From assembly GCA_947501615.1 (NCBI GenBank), contig CANMWK010000001.1, positions 521,562-585,561 of the forward strand: 64,000 nucleotides of DNA. The letters run 5' to 3'. Both the position numbers and the translations under genes were made by a program. This document shows, one piece after another, positions 24,806 to 34,235 of this stretch (position 1 is the first letter of the stretch; each line of letters starts with the position of its first letter). Source of the stretch: an uncultured Tenacibaculum sp. GTDB taxonomy: Bacteria; Bacteroidota; Bacteroidia; Flavobacteriales; Flavobacteriaceae. The notes beneath the pieces were generated by a model. The model did not search any database. It was not told the origin of the DNA and was given only the letters and a program-made list of their open reading frames with translations.

Positions 24806-25645
24806 TTAACTTTCTCTAAACTTCTTGGCAGTAATTCCTTTTAAGTTTAAAAATGTTTTGTCTAAATGACTACTGTCTGTAAATCCTAACTCTTGAGCAA
24901 TTTCTGTAATAGTTAGGTTAGTATACTTTAACCTGGTTTCAGCTAATTTGACTTTATACGTAATTATGTATTTTTTTAATCCAATATTCATTTTAGATTT
25001 GAAATACTGACTTATATAATTCTCTGAAATATTGAATTGTTCTGATAAGTGTTTTTTGCTTAACATTTCAGGAGTATGTATATGAAAGTGAATATAATTA
25101 AGAATTTCCTGAATTTTAGAATCTTGATTTTCAGCTTTAACAACGATAACATTTCTTGAAATAATATGTAAAATAGCATGAAGTATAGATTTTAATACGG
25201 TTTCACTTTTTAAATTTTCATCACTATACTCAGTACATAAAGCCTTAAATAAAGCTAAAATTCCATTTTCCTCATTTGTAGAACTCAATTGTATTTCAGA
25301 AGTTCTATTAGTTCCTTGAAAAATAATTTCGATTTTCCGAAACCATTCTTTTACTTGGGTTTTATGAGCTCCAGAAACGTATTCATTAAAGAAACTATTT
25401 AAAAATTTAATAGCAGATACTGTAGTTGGTGTGTGTATTTCTAAATTGTATTTATCATCTGGAATTAAAATAAAGATTTGCTTATCAGCATACGCTACCT
25501 TATGATTATTTATAATGATATGCCCCTTCCCTTTTTCAATAAAAAGGATTTCAAAAAAACGAATAGCTGTATACTGGCAAAATTCTAAAGTAGTAACATT
25601 TTCAAACTTTTGGATAACGATATTTTCAAATATTGCTCTTGGCAT
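24806..25645 (-). CDS. AraC-family transcriptional regulator
   Basis: 279 residues: an N-terminal cupin-like sensing domain (FFEILFIEKGKGHIIINNHKV) and a C-terminal double helix-turn-helix (about 180-279) with HLSEQFNISENYISQYFKSK and LTITEIAQELGFTDSSHLDK. It is encoded immediately upstream of, and on the same strand as, the SnoaL-like and enoyl-CoA hydratase genes, so these are the most likely targets (inference). The effector is unknown. Confidence 0.9.
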   Translation of the reverse strand: MPRAIFENIVIQKFENVTTLEFCQYTAIRFFEILFIEKGKGHIIINNHKVAYADKQIFILIPDDKYNLEIHTPTTVSAIKFLNSFFNEYVSGAHKTQVKEWFRKIEIIFQGTNRTSEIQLSSTNEENGILALFKALCTEYSDENLKSETVLKSILHAILHIISRNVIVVKAENQDSKIQEILNYIHFHIHTPEMLSKKHLSEQFNISENYISQYFKSKMNIGLKKYIITYKVKLAETRLKYTNLTITEIAQELGFTDSSHLDKTFLNLKGITAKKFRES

Positions 25646-25813
25646 ATCACAAATTTAAATTTAGCTAAAATTACTTATAGTAGCCACATAAAACAATAAC
25701 GGTATAAAATGATAGTTAAAATATTATATTATTTTTTTGCTTTTTAAAGTCATATATATTAAGTATTTTGGCTAATTGAAATTATTTAATTGCGAAAAAA
25801 TAGAATTTCCCCA

Positions 25814-27826
25814 ATGAATAACTGGTTCTTTAACCAAAAACATTTAATATGTTTTTATTTGTTTGTCATTGTATGGTTTACACTGTACAATACTTATGGT
25901 TTTAATGAACAAGAAGGTCATAATACTATAGATTATAGTAGTTTCTCATTTAAACAAGAAAAAGAGATTGCTCTAAATTCTGATTGGGAGTTTTATTGGA
26001 ATCAATTAATTACACCTGGTAATTTTAATAGCAAACACTTTCAAAAGATTCAGTTAGTAAATTGGACTCATCTTAAATCTTCTCAACATCAAAAACTTCC
26101 TTCTTTTGGATTTGCAACCTATCGAATTAAGTTTTCCTTAGATAAAGAAAGACCACATGTGTCATTATTTGTTCCTCCAATTTATTCTTCATCTAAAATA
26201 TGGATTAATGGGAAATTAATTTCAGAAATAGGTAAAGTGAATACTTCTAGAGCTAAAACAGTTCATCGAAGATTTGCACAAAGAATTCCACTTAATACAA
26301 ATGAAACGAATTTTGAAGTTGTTATTCAGGTTGCTAATTTTTATCACACTAAAGCTGGAATAGACAAGCCTTTAATATTAGCACCTAGTGATTATTTAGA
26401 CCTTAAGAGTAGAAAGAAAATAATTGCCGATATGTTATTTATTGGTTGTTTAGGTTTTATTGGAGTTTTCTTTCTTTTATTTTTCTTCTTTTATTGGAAT
26501 AAAGATAAAGCTATCCTTTACTTCGGATTAGCGTGTGTCTGTTTATCTTACATGGGCTTAAGTAGCAGATATGCACCTTTGGCAGATATATTTCCATCTG
26601 TGCGATGGGGCTTACTTACTAAAATTGAATATCTATCTTTATTTTATGCTGGTACAGCCGCTAGCTTATTTTTCGCACAGATTTTTATCAATTTTGCACA
26701 TAGATTGTATTCGAAAATTTTAAGCTATGGGTTTTATACACTAGCATTTTTGGTAATTGTACTTCCGGCTCCTTATTACACAAAATTAGTAATGCCATTC
26801 CTAATACTAATGATTATAAATATTACCTATGTATTTATTATCATTATAAAGTCAATTACACAAAATAGACATGACTCTATTTTACTTCTAGTAAGTATGC
26901 TACTAGGAACAATAGTTTTCTTTTTACATATTTTTGTTTTTTTAGGTAAAAATGATAACGCAATTATTTATGTAAACTTTGGCTATGTCTTGGTTTTTCT
27001 ATTGTTATCGATGTTATTAATGGTTCGTTTTTCAAACGCATTTAAACAATTAGAAACTTCTAGAGAACTTGCTTTACAGCAAAAAAAGGAGATTACAAAA
27101 AAATCGGATCAGCTATCTAAAATTAATCTAGAATTAGAGCAAAATTTAAGACAATTAAAAAGTTTTAATGCTGAATTAGATAGTTTTAATCATATTGTTT
27201 CACACGACTTAAAAGCTCCTTTGGTAGCTATGCATTCTTTAGTTTCTTTTATTGAAGAAGATTTAGATACCAAGCTTGATGATACTGCAAAAAATCATTT
27301 TAATTTATTGAAGGATCGAATTTCTAAAATGAATGCACTTATTAACGGGCTTTTGGAATACTCTAAAGTTGCTAGAGGAGAAAAAAAGAAAGAAGTATTT
27401 AATCTTAATGAGCTGCTTACGGATATTACAAGTATTTTGATGGTTCAAAATACCTGTAGCATTAACCTTCCTGATAAAAACATAGAAATATTTACTAATA
27501 AAATTGAATTAGAACACGTTTTTCAGAATTTAATCAGTAATGCTATAAAGTACAATGATAAAGAAAAGACAATTATCGATATTACTTTTAAAAAGTTAGC
27601 GAATGAGTATATATTCTCTGTAGCTGATAATGGTCCTGGTATCTCTCCTAAATATCATGCTAAAGTCTTTGAAATTTTTAGTAAATTAAATACTAATGAT
27701 GATGTAGAAAGCACTGGAATAGGATTATCAATTGTTAAAAAATTAGTGGTAGAAAATCAAGGTAAAATTACTGTAGAATCTGAAAAAGGGCTCGGTACAA
27801 AAATTAATTTTACTTGGAAAATTTAG
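25814..27826 (+). CDS. 7TMR-DISM sensor histidine kinase
   Basis: 670 residues from ATG 25814; an in-frame TTG 24 bp upstream is less likely because the Met opens a membrane-targeting segment. Order: N-terminal helix, an extracytoplasmic jelly-roll domain (about 40-190, with FATYRIKFSLDKERPHVSLF), seven transmembrane helices (about 195-405), a coiled linker, a HisKA domain with SFNHIVSHDLKAPL, and a HATPase_c domain with NLISNAIKYN, VADNGPGI and STGIGLSIVKKL. No response regulator is adjacent, so the partner is elsewhere. It overlaps the convergent cytochrome gene by 4 bp. Confidence 0.92.
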   Translation: MNNWFFNQKHLICFYLFVIVWFTLYNTYGFNEQEGHNTIDYSSFSFKQEKEIALNSDWEFYWNQLITPGNFNSKHFQKIQLVNWTHLKSSQHQKLPSFGFATYRIKFSLDKERPHVSLFVPPIYSSSKIWINGKLISEIGKVNTSRAKTVHRRFAQRIPLNTNETNFEVVIQVANFYHTKAGIDKPLILAPSDYLDLKSRKKIIADMLFIGCLGFIGVFFLLFFFFYWNKDKAILYFGLACVCLSYMGLSSRYAPLADIFPSVRWGLLTKIEYLSLFYAGTAASLFFAQIFINFAHRLYSKILSYGFYTLAFLVIVLPAPYYTKLVMPFLILMIINITYVFIIIIKSITQNRHDSILLLVSMLLGTIVFFLHIFVFLGKNDNAIIYVNFGYVLVFLLLSMLLMVRFSNAFKQLETSRELALQQKKEITKKSDQLSKINLELEQNLRQLKSFNAELDSFNHIVSHDLKAPLVAMHSLVSFIEEDLDTKLDDTAKNHFNLLKDRISKMNALINGLLEYSKVARGEKKKEVFNLNELLTDITSILMVQNTCSINLPDKNIEIFTNKIELEHVFQNLISNAIKYNDKEKTIIDITFKKLANEYIFSVADNGPGISPKYHAKVFEIFSKLNTNDDVESTGIGLSIVKKLVVENQGKITVESEKGLGTKINFTWKI

Positions 27827-28344
27827 CTTATTCGATGTAAAGCATTCTCTTTCTTTTGAATAAAATGTACTATAACCCCACAGATATGAAATATCAATAA
27901 TAAAAAAAATAATTTTGCTACAACATGATGTGATAACATGATTGGATGAAAACCATCTTCCTTTATTTCTGGTAAATCTGATAATTTTCCCGATTGTAGT
28001 GCTGTAAAAATTCCTTCACCAAAAAGAGAGATTAATCCTGAGATACACATCCATAATAAAATGATGTAAAATCCTTTATATACCAAATTTCTGAATTTTT
28101 CTCGAGGTGAATTTATAGGATACAAAGCAATTGGTTTCGGATATTTGAGTATAGCAATAATTCTTAGTACCGTCGCTATTAAGACTAGTATACCTAGTAA
28201 AAAATGAATTTTATATAAGTTAAATTTTTCTATGCTCAAGGCTTGATGCTCCATTTTTATTCCTGTAAAAATTAAACCAAAAATGAGAAGCGCAGAAAAC
28301 CAGTGTATCCAAATGATATACTTATGATACTTCTTTTGTTGCAT
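27823..28344 (-). CDS. Cytochrome b561-family protein
   Basis: 173 residues, four transmembrane helices with the His ligands expected of the PF01292 di-haem b-type family: IIWIHWFSALLIFG, YKIHFLLGILVL, and SHHVVAKLFFLLLIFHICGVIVH. Members move electrons across or within the inner membrane, usually with an unlinked dehydrogenase or a quinone. No partner is present nearby. The stop overlaps that of the convergent kinase gene by 4 bp. It is followed upstream by an O-methyltransferase gene on the same strand with a 56-bp gap. Confidence 0.87.
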   Translation of the reverse strand: MQQKKYHKYIIWIHWFSALLIFGLIFTGIKMEHQALSIEKFNLYKIHFLLGILVLIATVLRIIAILKYPKPIALYPINSPREKFRNLVYKGFYIILLWMCISGLISLFGEGIFTALQSGKLSDLPEIKEDGFHPIMLSHHVVAKLFFLLLIFHICGVIVHFIQKKENALHRIS

Positions 28345-28400
28345 ATTTATATATCCATTATTGTTTTAGAAATTAGGTGATGCATAAGAATTAATTCATA

Positions 28401-29027
28401 TCAGTTTATAGTAATTAAATATACTTTGCCGTCATACTTAGGCACTAGTTTATAATTCTTATTTTGAGCAACTGTATGTAAGAACTTTTTGGTCTCAAGC
28501 ATATCAGCATTGTCAACATATACTATTGTATTTTTATGAAAATTAGGCTCTAGGAGTTTAAAAATATTGAAATACAAATCCTTCCAACCATCTAATAGTA
28601 ATAAATCTACAGAATCTGTATAGTCTTTAAGTGTTTCTGAAGCATCACCAACTTTAATTTGAATATAATCTTGTACTCCAGCAATTTTAAAATTTTCTAA
28701 AGCTTTTTGAGCCTTTGATTCAATAAGTTCTGTAGTCACAATTTTACCATCAGTAGCTATTGCTCCTTTAGCTAAAAATAATGTTGATATGCCAAAGGAA
28801 GTTCCAAATTCTACAATATTTTTGATTTTATTTTCTTGAATTAATGCTACTAAGTCATCTCCTTGTTCTTTAGAAATAGACAAATAAACATTTTTAAAAT
28901 CTTTAGGTTGTAATGGTCTAAAAATTCTTTTAGAAACACTTTTGGTTATTTTTAAAAAATCGTTTCTCGAATCCTTAAATAATAGCGTTATAGTATCATC
29001 TATTTTTTGTAGTCTATCTTTTTTCAT
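28401..29027 (-). CDS. O-methyltransferase-like class I SAM methyltransferase
   Basis: 208 residues with a class I SAM-binding core: motif I NIVEFGTSFGISTLFLAKGA (about 69-88), motif II-like GKIVTTELIESKA, VKVGDASETL, and DLLLLDGWKDLYFNI followed by YVDNADM. The arrangement matches the catechol O-methyltransferase/CaffeoylCoA-type small-molecule enzymes. The substrate is unknown. It is separated from the upstream four-domain lipoprotein gene by a clear terminator. Confidence 0.85.
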   Translation of the reverse strand: MKKDRLQKIDDTITLLFKDSRNDFLKITKSVSKRIFRPLQPKDFKNVYLSISKEQGDDLVALIQENKIKNIVEFGTSFGISTLFLAKGAIATDGKIVTTELIESKAQKALENFKIAGVQDYIQIKVGDASETLKDYTDSVDLLLLDGWKDLYFNIFKLLEPNFHKNTIVYVDNADMLETKKFLHTVAQNKNYKLVPKYDGKVYLITIN

Positions 29028-29044
29028 TTCTTTTTCTTTTTTTA

Positions 29045-29081
29045 AAAGAGGCTAACTAGATATTTTTTAGATAGCCTCTTT
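29045..29081 (-). terminator. Terminator between lipoprotein and methyltransferase genes
   Basis: The stem AGAGGCTA/TAGCCTCT (29047-29054 with 29072-29079) is followed on the minus strand by TTTTAAAAAAAG. It ends the four-domain lipoprotein transcript. Confidence 0.65.
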
Positions 29082-29105
29082 CTAAATTGCTAATTATTTA
29101 TCGGA

Positions 29106-30563
29106 TTAAAATTTACCGTTGTTATTCTTCCACTCAGATTTAGGTAGAATTTTTTCAATAACATCCCAATGCTCTACAATTTTCCCATTCTCTAATCTAA
29201 ATAAATCATAAAAAGAAGTATGATCACCTTTTCCAAACTTACCTTCACTTACGGTTAATACAAAGTTTCCTTGCCCTAAAACTTTATGAAGTTTTGTATA
29301 CTCCATAACCAATCCATTTTCAGCAAAATATTTCATTGCTGCACCAAAACCTTCTAAACCATCTGCAACTGCAGGATTGTGTTGAATATATTTTTCTGGA
29401 TTGATATAAGTCGTAAATTTATCCATTTCATGACCTAATAAAACCTTATCGATAAACTCCTTAACTGTATTTTTATTGGCTTCAGTTTTATTTAAATCTG
29501 TAATTTCTGTAGCTCCATCAAATTGAGTTCTCCCACTAGGATTTGGTTTCTGAACATCAAGTAAATTATCCCAATGTTCTACAATTTTTCCATCTTCAAA
29601 ACGGAAAATATCAAACCCTGCTTTTGGGCCAAAGAAATCATATTCAGTATGTGTAAACACATAATTTCCATCTTCAAAAGCTCTTACTACATTTGCCTTA
29701 AAACCTTGAGGTGGTTTATGTGCCATAATTTCTCCAAATCCTTGTAAGCCATCAGCAGCCATTAAGTTATGTTGAATATATTTTTCTGGATTGATGTAAG
29801 CTATTGGAGCCTTATCTCCAGTATTAAAAGTATTTAATAAAGCTACTACTTTGTCTTTTTTTGATAATTCCATGTTTTTATTTTTTAACGATTTAAGTGC
29901 TTGTAAACGGTACATTTGAATAGAAGACTGATCCATCATACCCATAAATTCTTTTGCTATGGGTGCTTTCATGAAAGATTGTACAACTTTGTCTGAGTTT
30001 TCTTTAGTGTCCCAGTACACTAATACTAATTGATCTTCTTGATCATTTTTAGCTATAACACGCTGTAAGAATCCTTTTTGTTTTGCTGTAAATGTTGTTT
30101 CTACTGATTTGTTTGTTTGATTAAATTTAGCCACATCTGTACCTGATTTGGTTTTGTATGACATGATCTCAACAAATGTGTTATTATTTGCCTTAAATTC
30201 ATCAGTGGTTACATATCTATTCATTTTCATAGTTGAACCATCAATCATAGAAGCATAACTAGCAACAGATGCATCTCCCATAAACTTTTTCATAGATGCT
30301 TCTGCATCTGGAAGTGTTTCCCAATACACAATAACTGCATATTCTCCAGTACCATTGGTAAGACTTTCTCGTCTGATGAACCCTTTTTGTTTAGCAGTAA
30401 AATTGTTTTCTACCTCACTATCTAATTGATTAAATTTTTGATTGTTTGTCGTAGATTTGGTTTTAAAAGTTGTCACTTCTACTACAATCTCTTTCTTAGG
30501 CTTTTCACAGCCTACAAAGGCAAGAGATATTGAAATAATAAGAACTAAAAGTTTGTTTTTCAT
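29106..30563 (-). CDS. Lipoprotein with two ABM-like and two SnoaL-like domains
   Basis: 485 residues with a lipoprotein signal (LISISLAFVGCEK). There are two tandem domains of the antibiotic-biosynthesis-monooxygenase type (about 26-115 and 128-215). They share TFxxK-S-T-...KFNQ, FTAKQKGF and VYW repeats. Two tandem SnoaL-like domains follow (about 237-340 and 365-475). These share YINPEKYIQHN, ADGL-GFG and the closing DxFRxE-GKIVEHWD. The internal pairs are clearly duplicates. The domain types suggest oxidation or aldol-type chemistry on a small lipophilic compound at the envelope, but activity is unproven. An AraC regulator lies just upstream. Confidence 0.87.
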   Translation of the reverse strand: MKNKLLVLIISISLAFVGCEKPKKEIVVEVTTFKTKSTTNNQKFNQLDSEVENNFTAKQKGFIRRESLTNGTGEYAVIVYWETLPDAEASMKKFMGDASVASYASMIDGSTMKMNRYVTTDEFKANNNTFVEIMSYKTKSGTDVAKFNQTNKSVETTFTAKQKGFLQRVIAKNDQEDQLVLVYWDTKENSDKVVQSFMKAPIAKEFMGMMDQSSIQMYRLQALKSLKNKNMELSKKDKVVALLNTFNTGDKAPIAYINPEKYIQHNLMAADGLQGFGEIMAHKPPQGFKANVVRAFEDGNYVFTHTEYDFFGPKAGFDIFRFEDGKIVEHWDNLLDVQKPNPSGRTQFDGATEITDLNKTEANKNTVKEFIDKVLLGHEMDKFTTYINPEKYIQHNPAVADGLEGFGAAMKYFAENGLVMEYTKLHKVLGQGNFVLTVSEGKFGKGDHTSFYDLFRLENGKIVEHWDVIEKILPKSEWKNNNGKF

Positions 30564-30620
30564 TTGATTATATATTAGTTTTTGTAATTTTAATAATACA
30601 ACGTATGTCTTAACTTAACA

Positions 30621-30770
30621 TGGTAATTCTTGATACAATAATGGTTAAAATGAAACTTTAGACATTAAAACTTAATTACAACCATAGATTACCAAATTAA
30701 ATGGTATTGCAAAATTCTTATATTACCTTTAAACTAATAGTATCAAACAAATACAAATAATGGTAAAAGT
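30621..30770. promoter_or_regulatory. Cluster of TGGTAA-type boxes, candidate AraC sites
   Basis: TGGTAATTC (30621) and TGGTTAAAA (30642) form a direct repeat of 21 bp. An inverted TTACCA (30689-30694), TGGTATT (30703) and TGGTAAAAG (30761) follow. All lie in the 216-bp gap between the AraC gene and the four-domain lipoprotein gene, which holds no reading frame. AraC proteins often bind direct repeats of about 21 bp. Confidence 0.45.
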
Positions 30771-30779
30771 GTGCTGTTA

Positions 30780-31658
30780 TTAGACTGAATCTCTAAACTG
30801 AATAGGTGTAAGTGAAGTATTTCTTTTAAAAAATTTGACCATATTTGAGGGTTCTTCAAAACCAGTTTTGTAACTAATTTCTTTAATAGATAATGAAGTA
30901 GATACTAAATATCTTTTAATTTCAGTAGTTACAAAATGGTCTATAAATTCTTTAGCTGTTTTATTTGTTAACTTTTTAATTACTTCATTAAGTAATTTAT
31001 ATGAAATTAATAATTCTTTAGCATAGAACCTAGAACTTCTCGTTGTTACATGTTTTTTATCAAGAAGTTCAGTAAATTTATTAAACAACTGAATCCAGTT
31101 TGTTTTAATATTAGGAATTACACGTTTTTGCTGAATTCGCTCTGCTTTAAGTAAAAGAAAGTGGATTAATGTACTTAAAATTTCTTCTTTGGCATACATA
31201 TTAGTGTTAGTATACTCTTTATATAATTCGTTAACCAACATTTTAAATCCATCAGAATTCATTTCATGTTGATGTATTACTGGGTTTGTTATATGATAAT
31301 TATATAATCTATGTAATTTTATGGTATCAGATAAAAAATATTTTTTCTCTAAAAACTCACTATTAAGTACAATAGAAAAACCATTTGCAAATTTTAAATC
31401 TTCTGTAAAATGATGTACCTGATCTTTGGCAACAAACATTATACTCCCTTCTGTTAATTTATAATAGTTGAAGTCTAAAAAATGAGTATACTCACCTTCA
31501 ATAATAACTATAATGAAATAAAATTTTATTTTATGAGGAGTAAAGGGGTCATGATTCTCTATCTTTTTAAGTCTTCTATATGTATCAGATAACGACATCA
31601 CTTCAATGTCTAAAAGATTACTAGAATCAAAGTTTATTTTAGGAAGATTTGTATGCAT
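30780..31658 (-). CDS. AraC-family transcriptional regulator
   Basis: 292 residues: a cupin-like N-terminal domain (KIKFYFIIVIIEGEYTHFLDF), and a C-terminal AraC helix-turn-helix pair with ELLISYKLLNEVIKKLTNKT and LSIKEISYKTGFEEPSNMVK ending FFKRNTSLTPIQFRDS. It is encoded upstream of the four-domain lipoprotein gene on the same strand, with TGGTAA-type boxes in between, so it probably activates that gene (inference). Confidence 0.9.
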   Translation of the reverse strand: MHTNLPKINFDSSNLLDIEVMSLSDTYRRLKKIENHDPFTPHKIKFYFIIVIIEGEYTHFLDFNYYKLTEGSIMFVAKDQVHHFTEDLKFANGFSIVLNSEFLEKKYFLSDTIKLHRLYNYHITNPVIHQHEMNSDGFKMLVNELYKEYTNTNMYAKEEILSTLIHFLLLKAERIQQKRVIPNIKTNWIQLFNKFTELLDKKHVTTRSSRFYAKELLISYKLLNEVIKKLTNKTAKEFIDHFVTTEIKRYLVSTSLSIKEISYKTGFEEPSNMVKFFKRNTSLTPIQFRDSV

Positions 31659-31751
31659 ACAATAAATATAATAACGAAGCTATATTTTCAACTATTGATA
31701 TATAACGTTCTGATAGTATTATAAAATATAATTCCAGAAAATTTTAACTAG

Positions 31752-32444
31752 TTATACCCAATTAAATTTCTCAATCATTGAAGACCAATTCTTTGGTAGT
31801 TTAGATTTTAAATGCAGTTGCTTATCTAAAATTGGATGTATAAAATTTAGTTCATTAGCATGTAAAAATAAGTTATACCAACCAAATTCATTTTCAAACA
31901 TCGAATTATGATTTTTATCACCATACTTACCATCACCAATAAGTGGATGACTTATTTTATTCATATGAATGCGTAACTGATGTAGTCTACCTGTCTTAGG
32001 TGTAAGTTCTACTAAACTATAGCGTGAAGTATCATAAGGCTTAACTGGAATATCTAACGTTATATTTTTAAGTGTTTTTAAATGTGTTTCAGCCTCTTTA
32101 TGTACTTTACTGTCCTTCCCTTTTACTGGTGTATCGATAATTTTTGTTTCTGGTGAAAAACCTCTGACTACACCTAAGTATTTTTTTTCAATTTCATTAT
32201 CAGTAAATAATTTTTGAAATTTAGCTACATTACTAGTTGCTCTGGTTAATAAAATAATACCAGATGTCCGTCTATCTAAACGATGTACAGGATAAAATTT
32301 TTGTTGAAGTTGAACCTCTAAAAGTTGAAGTAATGATTGTTCATCTCTAACATTTCTTGAATGATATGCATGATGTACTACAACATCATTAGGTTTAGTT
32401 ACAGCTATACAAAACTCATCTTCATAAATAATCTCTAAACTCAT
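31752..32444 (-). CDS. truC: RluA-family pseudouridine synthase, TruC-like
   Basis: 230 residues, a compact RluA-type enzyme without an S4 domain. Seen: the catalytic Asp57 in PVHRLDRRTSGIILL, the KKYLGVVRG strand, LVELTPKTGRLHQLRIHM, and HPLIGDGKYGD. Size and the lack of S4 fit TruC, which modifies U65 of some tRNAs, although other RluA targets cannot be ruled out. Its start overlaps the stop of the TlpA-like gene by 4 bp, so the two are translationally coupled. Confidence 0.85.
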   Translation of the reverse strand: MSLEIIYEDEFCIAVTKPNDVVVHHAYHSRNVRDEQSLLQLLEVQLQQKFYPVHRLDRRTSGIILLTRATSNVAKFQKLFTDNEIEKKYLGVVRGFSPETKIIDTPVKGKDSKVHKEAETHLKTLKNITLDIPVKPYDTSRYSLVELTPKTGRLHQLRIHMNKISHPLIGDGKYGDKNHNSMFENEFGWYNLFLHANELNFIHPILDKQLHLKSKLPKNWSSMIEKFNWV

Positions 32445-33544
32445 TTTTTAAAAATATTTTTTAATTCTGATTTTAACTCAGACATTGATATTTTACTTTT
32501 TACCATTTTTCCATTTTCATCTATCAAAATCATATGCGGTAGTGCAGTGACACCATATAATGTAGATATTCTATTATAATCATCATATACATGATTCCAA
32601 CTCTCTATACCATCTACTAAAATTCCATTTTTCCATTCAGCAACAGAGCGATCTTCAGATACAGAAAGTATATCAAAACCTTTAGCAAAATACTTAGTAT
32701 ATAAAGCCTTTATCTCTGGAGATGCTTCTCTACAAGGTGGACACCAACTTGCCCAAAAATCAATTAAAACAGCTTTTTTACCTTTAATAATATCTTGAAG
32801 TTTGGTTTTTACACCATTTAAATTCACTGCAGCAAAATCTGGAGCCTTTTTTCGTCGCAATACACTTTTTTCTTTTTCTAATAATTTCATTTGCACTACT
32901 CTATTTTCTATAGCAGTACGTAATTTTTTATTCGTACTATTACGTAGCTCGTTTTGTAATTGTAAAGCTTCATTTGACGACATAAAAGTTTCATCAAAAA
33001 TAATTTCTGACAGAATGTTATTTTGATGTTTTTTTATAAACTTTTGTGTGTTTTGTCTGTCTACAGTATGAATAGAATCAATACTTTTTAATAATGTATT
33101 TAACGATATATCTTTTGAAGTAAATTGTGAGTAATATGCGGTATTTAATTGTTGTAATTCTTTTTTATTTTCCTTGTAGTTGTTTAAAACTGTATTCAAA
33201 TCTCCTCCAATAATCATAGATTTATAATTATCTATTACTGCAATAAAATTAGTCGAATCTATAATAAAAGGATACGAAATTTGATCATTATTTAGATAAA
33301 ATAACGCTGCTTCTTTTACAGATCTAGAAAAAGTAAATGAATTTTTTTCGATGACTGTAGAGTCTAGTTTTTGAAAAGAATTGTTTAATAGATACACTAT
33401 ATTAGATGTATTGTGCATAATCTTTCCCTCTAACTTAAAATTAACGACAGTGGTATTTTTGGAAGTTTCAACTTTTGCATCATCTTTACACGATACTACA
33501 ATACAGAATACTATAACAAAGAACAAATATTTAAAAATATGCAT
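32441..33544 (-). CDS. TlpA-like thioredoxin-fold lipoprotein
   Basis: 367 residues: a lipoprotein signal (FCIVVSCKDD), an N-terminal DUF4369-like beta domain (about 35-125), a helical linker, and a C-terminal AhpC/TSA-Redoxin domain. The redox motif is DFWASWCPPCREASPE (near 260-275), and a cis-Pro context GVTALPHMILIDENG follows. This is the usual architecture of Bacteroidota periplasmic thiol-disulfide oxidoreductases that reduce exported proteins or cytochrome c maturation partners. It overlaps the pseudouridine synthase gene. Confidence 0.9.
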   Translation of the reverse strand: MHIFKYLFFVIVFCIVVSCKDDAKVETSKNTTVVNFKLEGKIMHNTSNIVYLLNNSFQKLDSTVIEKNSFTFSRSVKEAALFYLNNDQISYPFIIDSTNFIAVIDNYKSMIIGGDLNTVLNNYKENKKELQQLNTAYYSQFTSKDISLNTLLKSIDSIHTVDRQNTQKFIKKHQNNILSEIIFDETFMSSNEALQLQNELRNSTNKKLRTAIENRVVQMKLLEKEKSVLRRKKAPDFAAVNLNGVKTKLQDIIKGKKAVLIDFWASWCPPCREASPEIKALYTKYFAKGFDILSVSEDRSVAEWKNGILVDGIESWNHVYDDYNRISTLYGVTALPHMILIDENGKMVKSKISMSELKSELKNIFKK

Positions 33545-33580
33545 TTCTTATAACAAATAATAAACGCCGAATTTACAAAC

Positions 33581-33612
33581 AAAAACCGTCAAAATCACTT
33601 TTGACGGTTTTT
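33581..33612 (-). terminator. Terminator of the Lrp gene
   Basis: A 12-bp perfect stem AAACCGTCAAAA/TTTTGACGGTTT with TCAC loop, followed on the minus strand by TTTTTGTTTG. Confidence 0.75.
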
Positions 33613-33661
33613 ATAATATAAATGTATTCTTTAAAAGAATATATTAATTCGTTACTTCTGG

Positions 33662-34141
33662 TTAAAAATCTTGAAAAATCGCATGCATCATACGCTTTTT
33701 ATCATTGATACTTTCTTCAAGAGAAATCATTGTTTCTGTTCTATTTACTCCATGTACTTCATCTATCTTATAAATGATATCTTTAGCATCATTAGTATCT
33801 TTAGCTCTTACTTTACAGAAAATATTATATTTTCCAGCAGTTACATAAGCTACAGTTACATTTGGAATTAAACGTAAATTGTCAATAACATGTTGCGTCA
33901 TTGAAGTCTTTTCTAAATATATACCTACATGGGCTATAAACGCATACCCCATTTTTTCGTAGTCTAATGTTAAAGTTGATCCCTGAATAATTCCTTCATC
34001 TTCCATCTTTTTTACACGGACATGAATGGTACCAGCAGAAACTAATAATTTTTTAGCTATATCTGTAAATGGTGTACGAGCATTTTCGATTAAAATATCT
34101 AATATTTGATGATCGATTTCGTCTAATACAAATTTCTTCAT
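33662..34141 (-). CDS. Lrp/AsnC-family transcriptional regulator
   Basis: 159 residues: an N-terminal winged HTH (ILDILIENARTPFTDIAKKL, then AGTIHVRVKKMEDEGII) and a C-terminal RAM (ligand-binding) domain (VGIYLEKTSMTQHV, YVTAGKYNIFCKVRAKD). Members sense amino acids and control amino-acid metabolism. The exact promoter box TATTTTTG (34168-34175, minus) lies inside an 8-bp inverted repeat AATTCATA/TATGAATT, which suggests autoregulation (inference). It stands between the M14 peptidase gene and the TlpA-like gene. Confidence 0.92.
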   Translation of the reverse strand: MKKFVLDEIDHQILDILIENARTPFTDIAKKLLVSAGTIHVRVKKMEDEGIIQGSTLTLDYEKMGYAFIAHVGIYLEKTSMTQHVIDNLRLIPNVTVAYVTAGKYNIFCKVRAKDTNDAKDIIYKIDEVHGVNRTETMISLEESINDKKRMMHAIFQDF

Positions 34142-34151
34142 TTTTTAATTT

Positions 34152-34181
34152 AATTCATAGTATTGGGCAAAAATATGAATT
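34152..34181. promoter_or_regulatory. Candidate Lrp operator over promoter
   Basis: An inverted repeat AATTCATA (34152-34159) / TATGAATT (34174-34181) with 14-bp spacer brackets the -7 box TATTTTTG of the Lrp gene. Confidence 0.45.
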
Positions 34182-34235
34182 ATTTTTAATAAACAGCAAT
34201 ACTTTATAGTTAAAAATTCAATATTTAATAAAAAA

